Shown: positions 23,201 through 32,200 of the stretch, one piece after another
Position numbering within the stretch: position 1 is the stretch's first letter
Layout: the number at the start of each line of letters is the position of its first letter
Source: Acanthaster planci
Taxonomy: Eukaryota > Echinodermata > Asteroidea > Valvatida > Acanthasteridae
Assembly: GCF_001949145.1 (NCBI RefSeq)
Contig: NW_019091524.1
Coordinates: 489,150 to 538,895, forward strand
Direction of reading: 5' to 3'
DNA: 49,746 bases
The notes under the pieces: model-generated
Database searches by the model: none
The model's input: only the letters and a program-made list of their open reading frames with translations
Told to the model about the DNA's origin: nothing
Position numbers and translations under genes: made by a program

Positions 23201-26200
23201 CAATGCGTTCAGTCGTTGGTGAGATTATACCTCGTTGGAGGTCAATAGATGCCCCTAGATACGTCAGATAATGCATGGGGCTGAGATTCGACTTCCTGTG
23301 GCTGATGATGAAGCCCACGCGATTTGTGATGTCTCAAGTAAGGCGGGTAGAAACCTCTGCTTCATTAAAAGATCTGCCGATGATCAGCCAGTCATCCAGG
23401 TACTGGAACATCATGATGTCCCACTTTCGAAGGTGAGCAGCGACGATCTTTGCAATCCTCGAGAACACTCTCGGTGAAGTACAGAGGCCGAAAGGGAGAG
23501 CCGTAAATTCGAAGAGGTTCCCATTGTATCAGAAGCGTAGGTATTCATAGCTTTGTGGGTGAATCGGAATGAGGAGGTTGGCCTCTTTCAAGTCTATGGA
23601 AGAGGCCCAGCATGGAATCTGTAGAAATTGGGTGACCGTCTGAAGGGTCTCCATGCAGAATTTCTTCGGGCGGATAAAGTGGTTCAGAATTTTGAGGTTG
23701 ATAATAGGTCGCCAGCTGTTGAATTCCTTCTTTGGAGTGAGGAAGAACATTGAAATGAAACCCTTGTTTGCTTGAGATTTGGGAACTGTTCCATCCGGAG
23801 TTGATCCAAGGAAGGAGGAGCATCTTCATGTCTTATTGGGTGGCCAGGGACCGGAGCCGAAGGCGCCAGAACCTGGGTAAGTTGAAGGGACGAAACTATC
23901 ATATGAAGATCGTATCGCCGATGAATGCAGGTTCGGATGTGGATGTGGATCCGGATGTTGATGCAGATCTGGTCGCGAATTATGTTCCGCCGGCAAAGGG
24001 TCCTGATCTGGAATCATCTCTGTGGGATCAGGACTGGGCTCAAGATGGCTGGCTATATAAGAGAGCTTCTCCGAGAGCATGCAGACCGCTGACATGATGT
24101 CGGCCAAAGTGTCCTCCTTCTGTGAGGAGTGAGACTTCTTATGCTTAGACCCGGAAAAAGAAGAAGAATGTTTGCGTTTCTTGCGTGTGGGAGAACTGGT
24201 TGTAGAGCCAGCAGTCAACGCCTGTTGATGTTGGCGACATGGGGCCACTCCAGCGCTTAGACTTGTGAGCCATGCCAATGTCGGGTGTTTCCCACGGCAG
24301 CTTGTTGTCAGTCCACGTCACCCGTTCGGAATGCAAGTGGGGGAAATTTCAACCCCGAGTGCAGTGGCACTGCACTGCAGCAGTGCCACTCTGCACTATC
24401 GTTGACTGCGAAGGAAAAGAAGGATGAACATGGCGGTCACTCCACTATGCATCATAGCACTAGAGGGAGCACTACGGTTGATCAGAAGTTTTAGCAAATT
24501 GAATCAGACGCAAAGGAATTTGCATATTTAGCGACTGTTTGGGGTGGGTTGAAAGCAGAAGACCACATTCTTTCCGCTGCATAAATGGAAAACATTCATG
24601 ATTTGTTTCTTGAAGTGTTTGAGTAAATCCTGTTTGCATAAAAGTTGCCATTTTATTTTATGTGACAACTCTCTGCACTTGAACTTTCGACACAGGAAAC
24701 TTTCACCGAGAATAGATGGGGGCAACCGAGTTGTCAGTGCAGTGACTTATGACTTATGCATGACCTTGCCACAACTGGGACTAGGAGAGGAACAAATTAT
24801 ACTAGAAATATTCACCACATGCCACAATGAGGTGAAGCCTGCAACGTGCATGCATAATTTCCCTGTATGAAGCATGCTGCTGTTGTAGGATTGGATGTAC
24901 ACTGTACATAAACACTCTACTTGGCCACTTCCCCTTGCTTTTACTGACTTGTGCTGTCGGCACTAGACTTTCCATCTCGGGAAGATGACTCGGGAGCTTT
25001 TCCCAGGCAGAAGTTTGCTGATAACATGGCTAAGTAAAAGTAACCAAGAGATAAAATTCCTGGGATGTCCACACTGGACTAAATAAAAAGTCCAGTGAAG
25101 GCAGGGCTATAGTTAACAAGGTTGGTAAAATCTGCACTTACGAAGCCTTGTAGGCAGAAGGCCTGGTAAATGGCACTTGACTGACAAACCCTCCATTCAG
25201 ATTACTGGCATTCATTCAGGTGTTGTACAAAACAACATATTCTTGTCAAAACACCACCAGCCAAGCTTTACTTACCATTTCAGTCGGTCATCTTCTCTGT
25301 GCGCTAGGAGGTCATCAATTTCCTCTTGGCACTTCTGCTGGAATTCTGGTAGCTGGGCCATGTCATACAGGAACCAGGACAGGCCTGATGCTGTCGTGTC
25401 GTGCCCTTCAAACATGAACGTGTCCACTTCGTTGTAGATTTCCTGGTCAGTTAGTCCTTGACCATCGCTGTCCTTGGGGAAGAAAACATTGTGTCCTGCC
25501 AATTTGTTTTGTTTCCAATCAAAACAATTGCCAAACTCCTCCCCACAAAAGTGTGGGTCGGGTCTCCTAGTAATACTCACCCCTGCCCAGCCTACTCATG
25601 CAAATTTCCCATGTGCCTGTTACAATTCGCTGAATAGACTTGATTATGCATGTTGCCCCTTGACCTTCCACAATGCACTGTGATCCCTCCGCCATATTCG
25701 TCCTTCTTTTCAAAGTGGAGAAAAACCCTGGAGCCAAAGTGGGGAAGGACGGGCGGGAGCGGCTGAGCAGGGGTAAGTATCACTAGGAGACCCGACCCAC
25801 ATTTCTGTGGGGGAGGGGTCTCCTACATTCACATACCCCTGCCCAGCCCTGTGATGGGAGCTAGTGCTAGCACTCGGTGAAGGTGGAGAGGGATCTCCAG
25901 CAAGCCGTCTGGCAGATTTCCGCCAGAGGAACTCCTCTGAAGTATGACCAGGACACGGAAGCGGCCCAAATATCGAGGGCCCTGACGTGAGATCAGGTCA
26001 TCTCGTCATGTTGTGTCGGCCAGTGTCGGTTCACGAAGATGATGGCCAAGACCGTCCATCGGGCAATAGTGTCTTTTGATGCTGAATGGAAGAGTTTCGT
26101 CGCAGTGACGAAGAGGCGAGAGCTAGACTCTAGGCAATGCTTGATTCTAGCAAGGTACCACTTGAGGGTGAAGACTGGACACCATATCTTGTCAAGAATG

Positions 26201-29200
26201 AATATGTCGAGAGGCCAGAAGGTAGGCATCTGGTTTTTTGTCAAAAAACTTGATGGCTGGGATAAGGCAAACCCAATGTGGCTCCCAGCGGATGTGACCT
26301 TCAGCCATCGATAGAGCATGCCATCGCTACCGTGTTTTGATGTAAAGACCACAAGGAGGAACACCAGTTGATGCTGAGATGGAGATTAGATGCATCAGAA
26401 AGCAGCTCAAAGGGAGGACCAGCAAGAAGGCATGGGATGTTTCCAAGGTCCCAGGATAGAATGAGGCGTTTGACATGAGGATGCTCAACAAACATTCCTC
26501 GATGAAGATTGTGGATGGCAGCGTTATCACAGACCGTCAATCTATTGCTGAAGCCTGAATGAATAGCTGCCAAGGCCGACTGGAAATTGCGGATGGTGGC
26601 AATCTGGAGGCCTAAGATATGGCTTACCACATTTGGGTAAAGAATCCACCCTGTTGGTCGGACAGCAACCCGAGAGAGTGTGACTGCTATGCTGTAGTTG
26701 GTTCCTGCTATGTGGATGGCTTGGAGAGTGATCTCTTGTTCGTTTGTCCACATGAAGAGATGCCACACAAGGGCACAGCGTTTAGAGGAGCAAGTGCTGC
26801 CCTGGCAATTGATGTACATCACAGCCGTGAAGTTGTCGCTCTGGACTCAAAAGGAACAAACCATTAGCTGTAGTCGAAAGTGGTGAAGAGCATTAAATAT
26901 GGCTTGGATCTCTAACTTGTTGCCGTGTTTGTCTTGAGAGGCGGTGTCCCAGACCCCGGAGGCATGGAGTGGAAGAGCCCACCTGTAAATAGATGCTGAA
27001 GTATTCATAATAAGGACAGAAAAGTGAGCCCTGTTACATTGTTCGATGCGGCCACTTGTATCTTGAAGTTGGAGGACTACGACCATATCATTACAGGCAC
27101 GGGGAACTAAGATCATTCCATATGTACTGCAAAACTACAAAACTTGCAGGTAAGGAGAGACCAAAGATTGAAAACCCCTCCATAAGCAAGTACTTTCGAC
27201 GTACATCAAAGCGCTGAAACATTTCCATTCACCCGCTGGAAAAGAGATCGCGAGTAGATAAAAACGTAGAATCAACAAATACTTGCAAAGGCTGCCTTTT
27301 CGTTTCGATTACGCTACGTGCAGTCACAAAAGGCAACCATGGCAATCCATTAAGCAAGCGTGGACAGCAGACACACTTTTGTCAGACCTCATAACAGTCA
27401 CAGTGTATAAATTTTGGACACGCTCACTCCAGAAGAACTCACGTCCGGTAGGCAGTGTGAGGCATGGCCAGGCCGAGTAGGAGATTATATGGAAAGTCGG
27501 CGAATAAGGGCGGTCGAGGCGTGGGTGCTGGATTAAATGGCGTGATCATCGGTCAGAGCTCGAGAGGGGGGCCGTCTGGAGATTGCAGTTGACTGTTACA
27601 TGCCTGAATGCCTCCGATGACAAACTTTCCAACATCAGAGGGCTCGATGGGTCTGCAGGTAGTTCCTGCATGCACGCCCAGATGCCCCAAAAACTGGACA
27701 GATCAAGGCAGTGGCATAGGGGTAGAGCAAGATTTGAGTCATTAACAGAACTGGGTTAAATAGAATTTCAGGCTATTCATGGTGACGGACTGAGAACGCA
27801 GTCGGTCGCAAAAGTTGAGTATGCTGCCGGTTCTTTTCAGAACCGCACATATTCACAAAGAGATATATATCCCTTTACATGGTGCTACCTCAGGCCTTTC
27901 CACCTAGAACAAACCCGGTTAAGTTGTTATTACTATTGAATGAATTCAGTGAGAGCAAATTTAATTTAAAAAGTACATGTGTAAATGGGCACCGTCGTGT
28001 ATTAGACAGACTGACGGAGCCGGATGTGAAGCCGGAGATAAACCTGAATCTGGAGCCAGAGGCAGAGCTGGCTACAAATCCGGGTGAGAATCAGGAAGGA
28101 AATCCCCAAGCAGGGTATCCGGATCTAGGGCAGTCACTAGGGGCGTGGAGATTGACTCAAGGTGGTTGGCTAAGGTGGACAGCATCTCCGGGAGAGCAGA
28201 CCCCAATCATCAAACCCGATGAAGAAATATCTTGGCCAGGTGTAGAGTGGAATTTCTTGCATTTATGCTTCTTATGTGAGGTAATCCGGTCGTAGAACCC
28301 CAAGAAAGAACCTACGAGCCAGGAACATCAGTGGCATGTCTGGAATGCAGGTCGGATAGGTCAAAGTGCGCCAAACCACCAGAAAAGATGGAAGCACCCT
28401 GGTCAGATAGCCCTAGCCGGTAACCAGAAGCCACAGTGATGAGTGGCATTCTAGAACTATGGCAGTAATTCAGTTCTGTAGCCTGAAAAGTGGTCAAAGA
28501 AGAGCCCACATAGGTACATGTAAGCAGTGCCTCTGAATTGACCGCCCCCGAAAACAACGGGCCGTCATCAGCCCAAGGCGCCATAACTTCCAAGTCATGC
28601 CTAAGTGAACCGCTGAGAAGTTCATCTGACAGCCGTAGTCCAGGGCATCTGGTGGTAGTTGTAGCTTGAACGGGAAGCATGGGGCAGTCCCGGTGTGCAG
28701 ACTGGCGCGCTGTACAATGAATACACATCTTCCATGGTAGATGCTAGTAGTAGGGAGACCGCCAGAGGAATTCATATCACGGGAACTGGGGGTTAATGTC
28801 ATGCCCAGACCAAGCTAACAGGGGAGTATTAAAGTTTACTCGCCCTAATTGCAATGACAAGGGACAGAGCCACCATGATCTGAGACATGATCTGGAGCTG
28901 GGTCCCGCTGGGGGAACGGATCTGGCAGGACAACAGAGACCACTTTAGCGTCTGAGAATGTCCCTTGTGAAGTAGGAGAGACAGCCGGGAGGGGATTCGG
29001 GTTGGGTGCCTTTGTCGCATTGTCTATCTTGCGGGCGAGAAAGGTAAAGGCCTCCGAGACAGACTGGAGGGTCGTCATCATCGGGGATGGATCCCAATCG
29101 AAGCGGCGTTTCTTCACAGCCTTGGATGAGGAAGAAGAAGCCAAAAGATCTCTTGGCCTTGCATTCCTTAGCCTTCAACGGTATAGGGGAGCCAGAGGCT

Positions 29201-32200
29201 GGGACGGCTGGAGGAAGGACTGGGCGGGGTTCCCCGAGTGTCGGTCATCTCCTGAGAGGAGCGGCCCAGGTCAGGATCAGTGGCTTCATGACCGAAGTCA
29301 ATCTGCAGGCTAGAGCTGCAGATGGAGTGTGGCGGACAGAAGTCCTGGTGGCGTAGCAGTCCAGAAGGGGCATCATCGTTCGAAGCAACGGGAGGCTGAG
29401 CACCATGCTGAATCACTGACTCGCCCATGGTAGAAGTGGCGGAGTGTGGCGAACCCACTTGTAGAACCTGTTCCTCGCTTGGAGGGAGCAGACAGGTGGG
29501 CCATTGTTGCGTTATAGCACGCTCAACCCTTGCCTATTCAATCCACTGCGTCTATTCTCATTAAGGCCACTAATCGGATAACGCAAAACTGCACCACAAA
29601 GGAGCGGGGTAGCCCTCCAAGCCCCGCTCCGTGGCCAGTACGGTATGGCGTTGGGCCGTTATTATTCGAACGTACGCACCACATAGAGAACAAAGAGCTT
29701 CCCGGCCCTGTTCAACAGCCATATATCCAACACAACACATCACGGAAGGTCACGCCCAAACCTGTATTTGATGCACAGAAAAAAAGGGCAGAAAAGAACC
29801 ACAAAAAACACAACATGCAAAGAACGAAAGAAAATAAGAATGAAAATAAGCACTCTTACCAAAAGATACATGTAAGAAATCCCTCTTTTAATAATATGTT
29901 ATTTCATAACAAGAATCAAGTCNNNNNNNNNNNNNNNNNNNNNNNNNNNNNNNNNNNNNNNNNNNNNNNNNNNNNNNNNNNNNGTGCAGATGTCTTAACC
30001 ACTCGACCACCGAGCTTGCCGGGGTCGGCTGTTGGGTAAGGGCAAACCGTTATATATAATTAACATCTCCCCAACACAAAAATACATCTTGAAGAATCAA
30101 GTCAATTCACAAACGCGAAAGGTACGTAACTCGAAACTCTGAAAATGCCATAGAAAACAAAGACACGTCCGTAAACGATAGGCGCAGTGCATTGTGGGCA
30201 GCATGCACAATCAAGTCTTTTCAGCGAATTGTAATAGGCACATGGGAAATTTGCACATGTAGGCTGGGCAGGGGTATGTGAACGCAGGAGACCAAATTTA
30301 TGTAGGAACAAGAGATGGGGTGTTCCAAAGGACAAAGATGGTCCTTTCAAGGGAACTCACTGCATACATGCACAGGTTTCTGAGTATTTTTGGCAGGGGC
30401 CACTGCATGAGCATGTGTAGCCAATTTCTGTTGAACTGAATGGTCTGTGTGTATGCACAATACACGTGAACAATGACAGTTGAATATTACTTTCCACCAA
30501 CCTGTCTTCTTCTGTGCTAGTGAGGGAGTGCTTAAGATAAAGAAACTGACCAGGTGTTTACAAGATAATAATTACAGCAATAAAGAAATTCACTGGAGTA
30601 GAAAAATCAAAGGAGTGGGAGAAGAACTTAAATTTTTTTAGTTCACATAGACAATGCCAATCAACAACCTACTGCACTATACCAGTAATTAATGTTATGC
30701 TAGCTTGAGCATGTTCTGTGTGAGTGAACTGGCATATGGCTGTACTGATAGGATTGACCTCAAAGGTGTATGAATGGACCCAAATGAATTGCGAGATATT
30801 ATATATCTTTCATGCACTCTTAGAATACAGGATGGGCTTATTACGAAAAAAAATGTCTGGGCTGCTACTGCTGTGCTAGCTTGAAAAGCTGCACTAGTGA
30901 TCAAAACCTGATGACACAAGACTGTGTGAGTTTGCAGCATACAGCACGTTGAGGGTTGAGGCCAAGGCAGGTGGACTATAAGTGGCTGTCTGTGATAATT
31001 GCTATTAAAGTAATAATGGCAGGTGTCAGTCTTAAGAGGCACAAGATTTCAGCTTCAAGTTCTTTCCCCTTGTTTCTGCATCGATCAACTTCTTTACAAA
31101 ATGGGGCCATCCAACACCAATCCCGTATGACTTCCCAAAAGAATTGTCTTGCTTACTTTAGCGCAAAGCAGAATGTCCAAGAAGTCGATGTATTTCCTGT
31201 GTCTTGTTTGCCCCTTGGCAGCCTCTTCTTTCAGTGCATTCTTTCGCTTCTGGATGATATCCCGCGAGTAGTTATGGACTGTATTGCAGGCTTTGTGGAA
31301 GCGTCGCCCACTGGGACTCCACTGGAAGATTGTGTCAAAGTGGAAAGGTAGGAAGCGAAAACGTTCCATAGCCAGGATGGAGATGTCATAGATGCCCTTG
31401 ATGTAGGGGTGATTTTCAACCCTGAAACATGAAACACAAGAAAAAGTTTCAGGTGACAAGGGGGCACTGAACCTCACCCTGTGGTCCAGGTTTGGATTCT
31501 GACCTAGGCAAAAACAGTTTCAGTCATTGTCTATGGCACACAGCAACGACTGTGCCATTGCACTCAAGAGATATCTATACAAATGCACAGAACCTCTGGG
31601 TTAGCAGTTGGCGCTGACCGTCTCATTGTGTTCTGGGGATAATATTCTTGCTGCTTGTCTGTTCAAGACCACTTACGTTTGGCAGTTGGTCTCCACACTG
31701 AATATACACCTGAGGAGGCTGTCCAATGTCAGCAGGCTCATGTTACTGAACATCTCCATTGAAGTCTTCTTACCACCACAGGCTGCTTTCCACTTCTCCT
31801 GTGTTCATCAAAGCCAAGGGAAAAATAGTTGAGATGAGACCAAATTGATATTAATCTTGCCAGGCACATTAAAACATTGCATATTTTGACTGTCTTACAT
31901 ATAAAATGTAAATGTGTGCATGTTGTTAAGGAGTGGCATTATACGGCCACCATATCCCCTTTGTATGCTGTTGCTATGTGACCCAAAAATATTAAACCAG
32001 TGAAATTGCCAAAATATGATGGTGTGTGCATTTCATCCAGTGCTTATATGGAGACAATAATGTGTTATACACAATCCCGGTTACTTGTAGCAGGCTTACA
32101 CCTCCGCTGGTGCAAAGTGGTTGAATATGTTGGCCAACTCACCACAAGTATGCTGCCAGACTGTTGAAAGATGTCCACATACGGCTTCAAAATGTCAAAG

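Larger units (their letters stand above)
21009..24562 (-). mobile_element. DIRS-like tyrosine-recombinase retrotransposon 2 (RT, RNase H and recombinase present)
   Basis: In gene B intron 6, same orientation as the gene. Reading on the minus strand: right terminus (ends near 24562), gag-like N terminus, reverse transcriptase, RNase H, tyrosine recombinase and left hairpin terminus. The right end repeats, inverted, both the outer part (ATTCCTTTGCGTCTGATTC) and the inner part (CTTCTGCTTTCAACC) of the left end. This is the split inverted-terminal and internal-complementary layout of DIRS elements. Several frameshifts and two apparent internal deletions (gag C terminus, recombinase N-terminal half) make it probably immobile. 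Confidence 0.85.
25536..30293 (-). mobile_element. DIRS-like tyrosine-recombinase retrotransposon 3 (divergent family, in gene B intron 5)
   Basis: The left terminus is a hairpin (25536-25816). The right end (about 30183-30293, TGGGCAGGGGTATGTGAACG) is the inverse of CATACCCCTGCCCAGC at about 25.84 kb. Between lie a degenerate recombinase, an RNase H domain and gag-like segments on the minus strand. Reverse transcriptase motifs were not found. The intron DNA on both sides aligns with gene C intron 5 (48.85-49.17 kb) as one uninterrupted stretch, which gives an empty site and confirms the borders. Confidence 0.75.

Noticed and set aside
27879-28295. 138-codon plus-strand frame rich in Glu/Pro
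   Set aside because: It is the antisense reading of Pro/Arg-rich gag-like sequence in DIRS-like element 3.
29530-30039. 169-codon plus-strand frame with Lys/Asn-rich stretch
   Set aside because: It runs through the N gap and low-complexity A-rich DNA inside the transposon; no domain is visible.
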